Shown here: positions 22,354 to 33,654 of the stretch, in pieces
How the letters are laid out: the number at the start of each line of letters is the position of its first letter
How positions within the stretch are numbered: the stretch's first letter is position 1
Assembly: GCF_004359215.1 (NCBI RefSeq)
Contig: NC_090615.1
Location: forward strand, 5,951,323-6,014,305
Direction of reading: 5' to 3'
DNA length: 62,983 bases
Source of the DNA: Bremia lactucae
Taxonomy: Eukaryota; Oomycota; Peronosporomycetes; Peronosporales; Peronosporaceae
The notes under the pieces: generated by a model
The model's input: the letters and a program-made list of their open reading frames with translations, nothing else
Told to the model about the DNA's origin: nothing
Databases searched by the model: none
Position numbers and translations under genes: made by a program

Positions 22354-24627
22354 TCAACGAAGCTTTAATAGTTCAAAGACCAATTCAACGTTTGTTCGAC
22401 CCATCTCTTCAAACGCATCAGTCTTCGTCACCGCATCAAAGTGATGGAGCATAAAGGTGACGCATTGGTCTCGTAAAACTGTTGCGTTGTGCAAGTCGGC
22501 AGCATGGAACAAACTTGCTGCATTTTCAATACATAATGACCCCAGCATTTTATTCTCGCAGATGCGTTTCAAACGTTCAACACCATACTATTGTAATCAC
22601 ACACAATAAAAAAAAACGTTTTAGCACTCATGTTTGTACTTCCAGCTATTTTTGTTGTTGCCTACCTGGTCCGCTGTGACAAAGAGTTCCATGGCCACTT
22701 CGACGGCCACGTCTAAGCAATCCGTATAGAGATATTCCATCAATGAGATGAAAATAGGGCGACGGACGTCTGTAATTGAAATCTCTCGCGCTCGGCTTTC
22801 CAGCATCTACGACGAAATCACAAGAGATCGAGGAAGATTTTCAGACATGACAAAACTTTCATTTGCTTACCTCTCCGGTAAGCATCGCGTGAAAGTACTT
22901 GCAGCGAATACAGAGAATTTTGTGCCCGTAAACAGGAACACCTTCGACTAATTAACAGCATGACACGACAAACGTCTTTTTAAAAGGAAATTCAAAGCGC
23001 TTAAATACGTTTGTGGGGGGCTACACGCACCAATAAACGTGACGTCACTCATAATGTCATTGTTTACTAACAAGCGTAGATCATTAAGAATCGTGCTGTC
23101 TGGAATGTCCAATTGAAGCTCGTGATCTCCAAATTGGAATTGCTTAAAGTCATTGAGCCGGCTACTTCCATCATAGCCACCAAAAACAATCAAATTCGAG
23201 TTGTAAATGGCGCCAACGTGGCAAAAGCGCTGTCCGGGTGGCGGGCCATTGAAATGCATTGGTTGCCATGTTTTCGTGTCTAAACAAGTAGAATACGAAA
23301 AACAAAAAATATGCCAGTGGATCAACAATACCCGACATTTCGCTTCGTACCAAGATGAAGCTCATAGAAATCATTCACTGCAGTGCCCGTGCTACCGCCA
23401 AAGATGTACATTGAATTTACGTGAGTAATAGCTACATGGCTATCACGCGCAATGGGTGCAGGGCCTCCGATTGCAAGTATTGACCACACTCGCGTATCTA
23501 AGGCCCAGTATTTCATCACATATCAAACTTGGTGAGCCAAAAAATATAAAAAATGGGAAGATCGAATGCAAGCATTTACTGAAATCAAACACATGAACAT
23601 CATTCAGATGACGAGAACCATCATGACCGCCAAAAAGAATGCATGTGTGGTTATGCACCACCAAGGACGATCGATATCTAATCATGTAGGCAATCGTGAG
23701 TTGTTTTTTTCTTGTCACGTTTTCAATTACAAGTAGACCATACCGAGGTCGTGGAACACGTCCGATGGGGGCCACGATTGACCATGTATTGGTATCTATA
23801 TAAAAAAAGAAAGAAAACCCAAAAGTACAATTTATTGAAAGTTGCCATCAATAAGTTTTGAGCATGCCGCAACGAAAAAGTACCAAAATTAAATTCATGA
23901 AAATCGTTTCGGTAACTCCCATCGTATCCGCCAAAACAATACATTGATTTGTCTAAATCACATTCATGCCATTCAATGGAGTTCTCAAGTAGAACGTCCT
24001 TTATAAGCGTACCATACACTACCGCGGCATGACTGTGTCGGGCTGTCGGTGGCAATCCAGCACTAACCACAACGTTACTCCATCGCTGCGACACTGAATG
24101 CACCAGTGCTTATAGCAACATGCACGATTGTATTCAATACGAGGAAAACGTACAAAAGTTGTACTCGATAAAATCATTCACACGGGAACTGCCGTCAAAG
24201 CCCGCAAATACGTAAAAAGAATCGTTGTAGACTACGGACACATGACGATCGCGTGGACTTGGTGCGGATCCAATGGCCAATACCACTGACCAGAGCTTGC
24301 GCTTAAAATTGAACTCGTAGAAATCGTTAATGCGATTCGAACCATCGTAGCCTACTCAGGAAGAGTCAGTTGACAGAAAGTATCATAAACACACACGCCA
24401 TTAGCTTAGATACAAGTCTTTGACTGTGTACTAGTTGCAGCTATTTGATAGAAAATACAAGTTGTTGTCGATTGTTTTTTTTTTGAAAGAATGGAATCCA
24501 CACCTCCAAAGATGTAAAGCGAATCCTTGCGCACTGCGCAAACGTGGAGCGAGCGGGGACATGGTGCCACTGACGGATTCTCGCACGGCACAGAGACCCA
24601 CGCACGCGAGCTCGGCTGGCGCGTCAT
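22354..24627 (-). CDS. Kelch-repeat BTB-BACK protein, LZTR1-like (10 exons, 509 aa)
   Basis: Minus-strand exons 24627-24504, 24351-24154, 24093-23884, 23795-23744, 23677-23580, 23497-23351, 23279-23031, 22947-22871, 22806-22666 and 22587-22354 join in frame (1530 nt). The first two thirds hold about six Kelch blades with the repeated signature FGG/FAGxDGSxxxNDFxEFxF followed by a Trp. A BTB domain follows (LVNNDIMSDVTFI, VPVYGHKILCIRCKYFHAML, YLYTD) and then a BACK-like helical end (GVERLKRICENKMLGSLCIE). This is the LZTR1/RCBTB arrangement, in which BTB recruits a Cullin-3 ubiquitin ligase and the Kelch propeller binds the substrate; that role is inferred. Introns are 55-85 bp except the first (152 bp). 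No defect is seen. Confidence 0.88.
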
Positions 24628-25270
24628 TGCAGTGATTTCTCGGTGCTAGATTCGAGCGCGTGCGATTGTATCACGCAACGCGACGTAAATACTTGTGACA
24701 GACGCGAAATTATGAAGCAGTCATAAATTTTACTTTGCTGTTACTTGAATACTAATAGTTTGCAAGGATTTTTTGAAGATTAATTATGATTTTACGTGGA
24801 TGTACCAAAGTCCAAAAGGGATCTACAGACGACCTTCGTTGTCAATTCTTCGGTAATAGAACTTTGAGTCGCTGAAGCACCTTCATTACGAGGGATTATC
24901 GTGCAAGTTCGAGGAGTAGCCGCCACCATACGTGGTATGCGTGCTTTGCCGGAGTACATCTGGTTCGCTTTTTCAATTTTTGTTGAATTTGAAAAAATTG
25001 CGTCATTTCTTTTGTCTTGGAATTTCGCTCCAAACATGTCGTTTTTTCAATTTAATTTTATTGAGCGATCAGGTTGCTCCGGGGAAGCCGTTGACCTCGT
25101 ATGGTGGCGGCTACTCCTTGAGCTTCACTTTGGTCCCTCGTAATGGGGGTGCTTCCGCGTCTGTAATTTCTTTTGCTGAAGGTTGGGGATTAAGTTTGTG
25201 CTGTCGCTCCTCGTACGTGGCGTAGCATTTACAAAAATCAGATATTTTATATTTCGCTATTCCTGGTTAT
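24628..25270. other. Intergenic with a diverged inverted repeat
   Basis: A segment near 24840-24935 read on the minus strand and 25095-25180 on the plus strand encode similar words: IPRNEGASATQSSITEE and VPRNGGASASVISFAEG, flanked by SGKA/PGKP and CRS on both. They are imperfect inverted copies about 85 bp long. The family is not recognised; a transposon origin is likely given the Gypsy pol end that follows. Confidence 0.4.
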
Positions 25271-25280
25271 TTTTTATAGC

Positions 25281-25863
25281 CATGGTGTCTGGGTTTCCGC
25301 AGCGCAGAACAACCGGATCCAGCAATAAGGCCCCGGAAACGGACCATCCCAGTAACGGCGCTTCTCAACCCGGACCTTAAGAATTGACGAAAGCGTCAGC
25401 AATAGTGGTGGCTGTGGGTCCCGAGGCTGGGGAAAGCTGCGCCGTTTGTGGAATGGCAGACACAGTGGAGCAAGCTGGCTCGGGGGAGACTTGGTTAACT
25501 TCGGAAGACGAAGAGGGGTCGAGGTCTAGGCGTAGACGGTTATGTCAAGCGCGTAGAATCGGGGGCGATGTGGAGGAGGCGAAAGAAGAAGATCATGCCG
25601 AGTATACTGTAGCCCGGGTGATTAGATATCGTGAGAGCAGCACCCACAAGGCATACTTGGTCTAACGGGGGGACAAATCTGCGAGTAGAAAGGCGTCGAA
25701 GTGCTGAAGAACTGTGCGGACTTGGTGAAGGCTTGCGACCAGTACCTCGAAAGTACCAGGACCGCTTAAAGTCGTATGCCGAATTCATCGCCACGGACCT
25801 GCCGAGCATCAAGTTGATGACCGACAGCCCCATGACGACTGCGCCGTTTACGTATTGCAGATA
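25281..25863 (+). pseudogene. Gypsy pol C-terminus with chromodomain
   Basis: The frame from 25384 ends with EYTVARVIRYRESSTHKAYLV (21-residue segment, here broken as EYTVARVIRYRE and SSTHKAYLV), the start of a chromodomain as found at the C-terminus of chromovirus integrases. A TAA directly after YLV replaces the usual KWRGY. The upstream part is rich in acidic and basic residues, as is the linker in this group. Chromodomains steer integration to marked chromatin. The integrase core is missing. Confidence 0.55.
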
Positions 25864-26579
25864 AACTTCGAGCTGATGAGAGGATTGGATGAGGCGGCTG
25901 CGGCGGCTGCGGCTTCGGGATAGTAAATTAAGCGGATAAGATTTATCCACAGCGGACGGTTTGGTGGGTATGGTTGAAGTCCGGACAGCTGACTAAGTTT
26001 CTCAGGGATGAGGTTCCCCGCACTAGGTTGGCCGCGGATTAAAAAAAATGCGGAACCGTTCCCGGGGCGTTGTTTCCGGACCCCTGGGCATAGTGCAAAT
26101 GGCTTGGCGGAAGAAGGATCTGCTTGAAGATAGTATATGCGCTCAAGATTTTCTAACGCGGATATTGTGTCGGGATGCAGAAGAATGAAGACATAATGGT
26201 TGTGCGGGAGGACGGCAAACCCATTGTATCATGACCTAGGCGTGGATATGGGGGATCAGCCTTTTCCGTCGGATTAAGCTTTAATTCGGGAGCGAATAGG
26301 CTCTTTGTTTGAAGATGATGCTGCAGCAGAGTTTCTGGGACTCACTGAAGACGTCACTGAAGACGTCACTGAAATCACAAGAGGGTTCAAAACGCCTTCC
26401 GTTGTGATGATCACGGCACGGTGATTACGGCGGAAGATGAAACAATTCAAGGTTGAGAGGATTCAAATGGGAGGTGTAAGGCACAAGGGAAGCACAATGG
26501 ACATGTAAGTCCGATAAAAACATAGGTAAAGGCTTACACGGATAATGTATTTGCTTTGTCTTTTGCTATAAACCACCCA

Positions 26580-27200
26580 AGCAGCTTCAACCCAATGTCA
26601 GCGCCAAAAGGTTGTTAGATGGACCAAGCTGCTCAGGATCAAGTCCAAGTGCCAGCCAACACCCAAGTCGAAGACGACATAGCCAGTACGGATGAGGGCA
26701 CGGATGAGGGCATGACCAGGCTGCGGGAACCGATAACGGATTTGAAGGGAGACATATACCTCGGCTTAATAGGTTTGAGGCCCGCCTAGTCGAGGATGAT
26801 CAAGGATCCGTCGTGTCCGCCGGTAACAGCACCTTCCACACTTATGCGAAAGCGTGCACGGAACTCGGCCAGAACATGACGATGGCCTCGCTGGAAGACG
26901 AAGTCATACCTGGATCACGAAGCAGGGCCCAGGAAACAAAAAAATGGATGGAGAGAAGGCCGGTGTAGGCCCACACGATGTACGAACTGACCAAAACAAG
27001 CTAAAATCTTTAGGGGAATGGGACCAAATCCATAGGCGCAACGGAAGTCAGCTTTCGGACCGGTTCTAACACCGGCGTATTTCGCTCCACAGAGGCCTCT
27101 GCAGATCAGGGACCTGAAGCTAGCGATCGAAAACTTCGACGGCAAGGAGGTTTACCCGGGACTCGGGTCGGGATTCGCACCTTCGAGTTCGGATCGCTGA
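26580..27200 (+). pseudogene. Gypsy Gag remnant (GKEVYPGLGSG family)
   Basis: Plus-strand words in order: DQVQVPANTQVEDDIAS with a duplicated TDEG (26640-26715), MTRLREPITDLKGDIY, and LAIENFDGKEVYPGLGSGF (27120-27172), the Gag core also found at 15589-15893. Frame changes and stops interrupt it. It ends abruptly near 27210, where sequence of element D begins. It follows a Gypsy pol end at 25281-25863, but no LTR between them was recognised (25870-26580 is unassigned). Confidence 0.55.
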
Positions 27201-27299
27201 GGAACTCAGCGGGTGTATCTGGACTGAAGACATCAAGATGTATGAGCTTGGTCAGTATTTGACTTGCAAGACTGGTCAACACTTACACAATAAGTGGCG

Positions 27300-27899
27300 G
27301 AGTGATTCTAAGGATCACTCCACGCGTACTGTTAACGCTAACATTAATTTAACGGGAGAGGGACCGCAATACTTTGCGGTTCGCTCCTGAAAAGCCCTGG
27401 TTGCCCTCTAAGGGCAACTAGTTGGTCATACCAGACCAACGATCCATGTCAAATTCCGTTATTTGATTCATCCAGGCTTCACAAGCCCCTTCCACCCCAC
27501 GATGGTTAAAGAAGCTTTTAACTAGAAAAAGCTTTTTACCCCCCAAATTCGTCAATGGAAGTGGAGAGGGAGAAAATATCCTGTTTGTCTCTTCGCCGGA
27601 CCCGATTCAAACAAGGTGATTTCGATCACATCCTCCAGTATTTACGGGAGGACGTTGATCACGAACGGTCTTGTCGTCGCGAGTTAGCGTTAACGGTCGA
27701 CGGTGTATCTCGTGAGGAGCTAGAAAATGCACGCAAGTTGCGGTTGATAAACTTGCGAACGTAAGGGCACATCATGGCAACTCGTCAAAAGATATTATCC
27801 TTGGAGGATGTAGTGGAACGTCTGGTTCGCGATAATCGGACTATGTTTCAAGACTTTCATACTTTAGCTCGGGACCATCACACTTTGACAGACGCCTGA
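27300..27899 (+). pseudogene. Element D extra ORF, antisense to pol (C-terminal part)
   Basis: Reading on the plus strand: FDHILQYLREDVDHERSCRR (27620-27680), ELALTVDGVSREELENAR, then MATRQKILSLEDVVERLVRD and FHTLARDHHTLTDA ending with TGA at 27897-27899. These align with copy B (5500-5780) and copy C (45670-45330). The long run of charged residues with hydrophobic spacing suggests a coiled coil. It lies opposite the integrase C-terminus (minus, to 27841). The N-terminal part seen in B and C is missing; the element 3' LTR is also lost. Confidence 0.55.
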
Positions 27900-29273
27900 G
27901 ACCGTTATGGGGTGATTTGGGATCGAAAGAAGCCTCGTACTGATGGTACCGGTACGTCCGACATAAAACGTGGGATAGTTCGCATCCTGGGAGGTAGCTC
28001 GATCGTGTACGCATTGCCTTGGCGGTGCAGTTGCTTATACATACACTCACACATACGTCCTTGTTTGAGAGTAACTCTTGATCAAGTGGGGAGGGACTAG
28101 CTCATGTAAAGTACAATCTATCTCTTGCTCATCACGCATTGACCGTAAGGTCAATGCGAAGGATGTCAATGGTGATTCAATCAACAGCGAAGCGGACAAA
28201 CTGAGTAATAGCGATAAGGGTAGTGCTGGCTTAAGTAGCAATGCTGAGATACTTCGCATCAAAAGCATGCTCTCACTTAAGAGAAAAATGACATTTCCAC
28301 ACTGCAAACCGGTCGCACTGAAGACAAAAAGAAAACCGAGTCATCAGGAGAATTTCTGGTGGCTAGAGAAGCAGTGGTCTGGTTCGCACAAGATTCCATC
28401 ACTGATGCGGTTGGCCGACAGAAACGGAACTCTGAAAAAATGGAAGAGCAAACATTATTTCATTTGGTGTTAGGTAGCTAGTCCTACTGTCTACGGTAAA
28501 CCTACCAAAAACATGTAGGTATATCGGTCCGTTTGTGTTGCACTGAAATGTTGATGGCAAATACTATCATCGGCAAGAACTCGGTCCAACTCGTAAAAAA
28601 GGACGTATTCGCGAAGTATCTCTTCGAGGATACGATCTGCACGTTCTGTGTGACCATATGTTTTGAAACGGTCAGAAGTTGACGTTTGCAACTGTGTGCC
28701 GAGTTACTCGAACATAGATTGCCAAAACGCCGCTGTAAATCTAAGAACTCGATCTGAGACCAGTTCACGGGGTAACTAATGGAGTATAATATCGTTTCAA
28801 CAAAACCACGAGCACAGCCTTTGTCTCTGATCGACTCCGGGACTGCAGCAAGATCGACCATTTTGCTGAAACGATCAACAAAGACGAGAAGACCTTTAGT
28901 TGTGTGATCGTCTTCGAGAAATCCGAAGATGAAGCCCATAAATACGGACTGCCAATACAGACAGAGGTTGTAACGGAGCGCGAGATGAAGCACTGCGCTT
29001 TACCCGTTGATAAATTTCGCAAGCACATATGTGCTCGCGGACGAACTCATACTGGCGTGGCCAGTAGAAGTCGCGACTTATCGTAAGATAAGTCTTTTCA
29101 CGTCCACGATGCCCAATTGTTGGTGCGTCGTAGCACTCATATATGACGCGTAAACGCAAATCATTATGGGTGGGGATGACAATACGAGGTGTGTCGCCAG
29201 CAATGGCTGTGTAATACAGTAAACTATTGTGTATTGTGTATTGATCCGTTGAGAATCGATACAATTTCAACAT
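27841..29273 (-). pseudogene. Element D: integrase
   Basis: Minus-strand frames: HNSLLYYTAIAGDTPRIVIP, then HRGREKTYLTISRDFYWPRQ and HICACEIYQRVKRS (29273-28990, the HHCC zinc domain), VFMGFIFGFLEDDHTTKG and VDRFSKMVDLAAVPESI (core, 28930-28810), and AYTVELPRRMRTHPTFYVGR-type words near 28050-27980. Frames change at least twice and the second catalytic segment is eroded. The nearly identical plus-strand copy in element C is at 43893-45400. Confidence 0.75.
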
Positions 29274-29289
29274 TTTTTTAGGATTGTTG

Positions 29290-30195
29290 AGATGGATTTT
29301 TTAGGTATACCATCAACCCCTTAAGAGCGTTGTCTTCTTGATAGGCTCTTCTAACGTCGTCTAGTATGTTGACAACGGAACACTTATTGTTGCAACAGTG
29401 GGCTGCAACAGGGGGCTTACCCTCACGGCTGTTTTGCGCAGCCGGCATAAAATCGAGCCGGCACGAAAGGGCATCAGCGACGACATAATGTCGCCCTGGT
29501 TTATATTACACGAAGAAATTATATTCCGCAAAGAGAGACAACCATCCCGCCATTCTTTGTGAGAGGTGTGGGCTGTTTACAGCCGTGCGTAAAAACGCAT
29601 GGTCCGTGTATACAATGAACCGTCTATCTCTCAAGAGATAGCCCTAAACTTAGCCAGTGCATATTTCATAGTAAGGAGTTCCTTGGGCAAGCACTGGATA
29701 ATTGCAATCAGCTAGTTGCAGCTGACGCGACTGATAGCAGACGTCGCGCTCTGTGCCGTCTGCATCATATTGCAATAACTTGCAAAATCGCTGGCCTCAC
29801 AGACCACATGAGAAGTTCGGTCTTGGTAAGCAATCGCCAGGATTGGCGATTACATCAAGCTTTGCTTAATACCTTCGAAGGAACGCTGACAGTCAGCGGC
29901 CTATGACCTATGACCACTTTACGTTTTTCGACAACAATTAAGAAATATGTACAGTCATTTCGGCATAAATGCGTGAGTACTTGTGCAGGTGCATTGCTTA
30001 GCCGGAAAACTATAAAGGTCCTTTTACATCGACTGGCACAGGCCAGCCGGTGATGATTGCCTTGGTCTTTTCCGGATCAGAGCGTACACCGTGTTTACCC
30101 ACGACGCACCCAAGAAGTGGTATTTCGCTTGCAGCGAATATACACTTCTTGAGATTAGCATACAACTTGTGCTTACGCATATGTGTAAGAACCTT
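29290..30195 (-). pseudogene. Element D: RT C-terminal part and RNase H
   Basis: From about 30195 downwards the minus strand reads VRKVLTHMRKHKLYANLKKC then IFAASEIPLLGCVVGKHGVR (RT thumb side), then a broken stretch, and the RNase H words RRFIVYTDHAFLRTAVNSPH, LSQRMAGWLSLFAEYNFFV and ADALSCRLDF. The RT palm with its DD motif and the protease are absent: Gag/protease sequence is joined directly to the RT end near 30195. Confidence 0.7.
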
Positions 30196-30199
30196 TCGG

Positions 30200-31260
30200 A
30201 CCTATGAGAAATATTCGTGAGAAGGCCTGCAAACTCTTTTGACGTTGTTGGATCGGTAGGGCGCTCCGAACCTACTGACTCCGTCCATTTTTCTATGATG
30301 CGCTTCGCCGTTGCGATATTGCAACAGTGTCGGATCCGCGTCTTCGCGGTTCGTAAGGTGATGTCGATCGTTTCGCTCAGTGTTTCGGCACAGGGCGTGG
30401 ATCTCTCCACTCATGGGCGTAAGGGGTCGTCCTTTGACAGTGATTGTATATTTGCAATCGTTCCTTACGAGAGGTCCGTTGGTTCTGAAATTTCGTTCTG
30501 TTACCGTCTCGGAGATCTATACGCTCCAAAGTGGATGAAAGCCTGTTTTAGGTAGCTGAAGTCCTCCTGTACCGCCACAGAGATCACTTGATCTAGCGTC
30601 TCTATTTTAAACCGGCACAGGTGAGTATTGACATGACTGTCTGCAAGACCTATTATAAACACAATTACCTGTGATTGTTCGTCTATTGGATCACTCACGA
30701 TAAAGCTTACATGGTATCGTGTATGTTGGGCATAAGCGTGAACACCACGCTTGCCCTGCTTCAGAATCCAAGAGTCAGCTTGAGCCCTGAATTCGGCACA
30801 TAGCGAGTCAAATGTTTGCCTGTGACGGGGCTTATGGACTTCATACGGCCCAAAAACCAAAGGGTCGTAAGCGTAAGCCCTTATGCTCAAGATTCAACAC
30901 GCCCGGCAAATTAGACACGCCGAAATTTACTTTTGTCGCATCATCATTGGAGCGGCGAGCTATAATGGCATCGTCAAATTCGACGACTTAAGAGGGAGTC
31001 GCATTCGACTGTCTAATTTTATAGATTCGATCTTGAAGCTTTCGGGTCGACGAGAATGCGTCGGCCTGCTAGCAGCATGTAAATGCTGCTGTCTCAACAA
31101 TTCTAATTGTTGAGCACCCTGTTCTCTCAACACCACTGCGTGTTGAGAACCTTGCTGGTGAAGAAAATGCTACTTCACATTGGGCCCTTTCAAGTTCAAG
31201 TTGTATGAAGTCGGCTATAGCCGCATGTTTCTCGTCTCTATAAAGAGCGAACAACATGGC
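30200..31260 (-). pseudogene. Element D: Gag and protease start
   Basis: MLFALYRDEKHAAIADFIQL (31257 down) is the Gag N-terminal part. The core frame 30890-30501 contains CAEFRAQADSWILKQGKRGV, HAYAQHTRYH and ETLDQVISVAVQEDFSYL. SKEFAGLLTNISHRSE (about 30240) is the linker that precedes the protease in the other copies. Frameshifts occur and the zinc knuckle is eroded. Confidence 0.7.
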
Positions 31261-31454
31261 GCTGACGGCTAGCCGCCTACGACCGAACTCATGCGCTTGA
31301 TCCCTCTCCGTTCAAGGTCACTCAAATGAGTGAACCTTCCACGCGTTGTGTGATAGCCTTCTAAGGTGGCTTGAAAGCTTCCCCATTCTTTATCTAACAT
31401 GTCCATGGATGGAACGTGCATGGGCCATTAAACGGATTACGAACTGCTACCAGG

Positions 31455-31705
31455 TATAACGGGGCTCCTTTTGCTAGTATGATAACAGTGCTAGTCAACC
31501 TTCTCTGATTACAGTGAAGGTGGGGTTCCTCGACTACTTCACGTACACGACGTGCGGAGGAACGTTCTATGTAGCTAAGAAATCTTAGCAACAAAGGGTT
31601 AATCTTAATACTTTAGAATAGGGAAAATTTAAACTTTATTAATATATTTAGTTTCTTTTCATAACGATACTTTATCTACTGGCTTTAATATTATTATTTC
31701 ATTAT
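31455..31705 (-). repeat. 5' LTR part of element D (family 2)
   Basis: It begins TATAACGGGGCTCC (the first G has mutated to A) and contains CTGATTACAGTGAAGGTGGGG and TTCACGTACACGACGTG. The PBS-like TGGTAGCAGTTCGTAATCCG lies just inside on the minus strand. After about 31705 it changes into a different LTR family. Confidence 0.6.
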
Positions 31706-32100
31706 GCAATGCGCCTTGTAGGCGGGCGCTTCTCAAGCTGCCTCGCACTACAAGCACACACTTCAAGCACATTGAGGAAGCGGTTTGACCGTCTTCTCTC
31801 ACATGCAGAGAGGTAGTTGGTGGGCGCTTAAAGCGACCTCACACGACGAACTTGTACTTTAAAACAAGTGTCGTCACGGAAGCGGTATCCGTCTTCACGT
31901 GCGCACTTGTTATCTAGGAAGTAGTTTTGATCCTGATTTATATATAAAATAATTAATAAATAAAACCTGTCTAACCAATGCGTAGATGTCATCTCTGTAG
32001 TTGTGCTTCCCTGCGTGGCGAGCGTATTGTTTCGAATATCTCTGCTCGCGGATGACGCTAGACGTCATCCCTTTCAAGGTGGATTAACATAAGTAGATCA
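31705..32100 (+). repeat. LTR of a fourth Gypsy family (fragment)
   Basis: It holds CGTCACGGAAGCGGTATCCG, TCTTCACGTGCGCACTTGTT, GTAGATGTCATCTCTGTAG and TGGCGAGCG, a series repeated at 62165-62370 next to a Gag of the GALEWAYSAL type. Two ACxTxTTCAAGCGC-like blocks (31700-31900) are internal near-repeats. TGGCGAGCG in both copies is the likely primer-binding start. Confidence 0.55.
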
Positions 32101-32121
32101 CATACATTCACTATGTGATCA

Positions 32122-32950
32122 TTACCCTTGTGACAGGTTACATAATTTTCCGCTCCTCGATCTTCCCATAGGATACGGTAGCTTTTCTACGTAATACGCA
32201 TCGAGCAGTTTGACTCGGCGAAATTCGACGTTAATTCTGACCACAAACTCGGTCGTACCCTTGAGCTGAATACGCAAGCTGTCTCCAGTAGGAATTAAAC
32301 ACACCTCATCGCATTTCACTACGTTGCTCAGCTGTTACGCCGTTGCCACCAAATGACGACTTGACCCACTGTCCAGTATCCATTGGCTGATGGCGTCGAT
32401 GCCGTCGAAGAAAACGCGTGAAATTGTTCTTAGGCTCACTGGGACAATTAAGCTTGTAGTGGCCTCCTTTCCCGCACTTGTAGCACGCTCCAGCCTTCTT
32501 GCATTTACGTTCTACATCGTTTCTCACCGTCCTCCCTCAATGCCCTTGACGACGACCTCAGTTGACTTGGACCCAATGCGAATACCCGGTTCGTTTGGCC
32601 GGGTGAAATTTACCAGTTCCTCAGCTTGCCGTAAGTAATCCATTTCGCTGAGAATTGATCTTGCAAGAAGCGCACCTTCAAAGTCGGTAGCTGAGCACCC
32701 ATACTTGGCAATATTATCAAGCACTTGGCTTGTGGGTCCGATTGCGTTGCTGACCGCAACGAAATGCAGCATATGGCCATTCTACGACGCCGACTCCTTT
32801 TTCTTGGACGTGAAAAGCATGAAAGCCTGTGGCCTCGAGATCCTGGGTCCAAACTGAGGTTCATCCGTCCATCGAGTACCACACCTTTGGATTCTCGGTG
32901 TATAATGTATTTAATTACAATGAATTCGCGTTGTTGATGGATCATCACTA
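32122..32950 (-). pseudogene. Copia Gag zinc knuckle and protease remnant
   Basis: The minus strand encodes CYKCGKGGHYKLNCP (CCHC knuckle, about 32480-32440), HQPMDTGQWVKSSFGGNGV (eroded protease active site) and DEVCLIPTGDSLRIQLKGTT with LLDAYYVEKLP (protease body; 32310-32160). Upstream, IAKYGCSATDFEGALLAR and MDYLRQAEELVNFTRPNEPG (32740-32580) form the Gag end. Integrase and RT are absent. Frameshifts are present. Confidence 0.65.
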
Positions 32951-32999
32951 GTAATGTTGCAGATAAGCAAAGTGATGTCCATCCTCACTGGATAGCTGG

Positions 33000-33650
33000 A
33001 AACCTCATTCCCAAGTAATGATGGATGTTCCGAGTCTTGTTCGAAATTACGACGAGACCTATCCTCCTCTTCAGCTCAGATTCAGAGATCGAGGGCTCCC
33101 CGCGCTCGTAAAAGGATTGGAGGTTCTCAATCCCTTTGCGCATCTCACAAGAGACGAGCGTCCTCCAATGAGGGTCTTAAAGGGAGTATGCCTCCTTAGA
33201 GAAATTACTTGCATCTTAAAAGCAGGGGCGCGAGTCCCTCACGAGAGGCAAGGAAACCCTGCCTCTTTCGACAAATGGTGCAGCTTGTAGCGTGTACCGG
33301 CTACAGTCCGTTTTCGAACCGGACACGGAAAGCATCCAGTTTGTCAAGCCAGGCCTCGCGGCCTATGCCTTGCTCTTCTGTACAAATGCTTCCCACGCTT
33401 GGAACAAAAGAGTAACATCCTTTGCCCGTTTGCTTGCGTACCACTGACGCCGGAAAGGCATTGATGAAGATTTCCGTCTCGTCCTCACCATCCCTGGCGA
33501 TGCATACTAGCACCACCAGTAGTATGCTTATCGAAGTGATTTTTACGATCACTTCGTTCCTGGCGATGCACTTTGACGTCACCAGAGTTATTTTCGACAA
33601 GAGAGGCGTCACAAGATGACCCCCAAGAATTTCCCGAAGAGAGGTACCCA
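33000..33650 (-). pseudogene. Element F extra ORF segment, same strand as adjacent pol
   Basis: Minus-strand words EIFINAFPASVVRKQTGKGC, SFVPSVGSICTEEQG and REAWLDKLDAFRVRFENG (33500-33300), then MRKGIENLQSFYERGEPSIS (33150-33090), match the extra ORF of elements B (4812-5260) and C (46330-45850). Just before it come SGDVKVHRQERSDRKNHFDK and GGASMHRQ (33625-33510), equal to SGDIFMHRLELSGREVKSAA in B. Here it directly continues a chromodomain reading on the same strand, so it is a recombinant, not the B/C/D arrangement. Confidence 0.5.
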
Positions 33651-33654
33651 AGCC

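Noticed and set aside
32610..33290. Overlapping ORFs on both strands that could be taken as separate genes
   Set aside because: They are shadows of the Copia Gag remnant and of the extra-ORF remnant, whose motifs lie in the minus frames.
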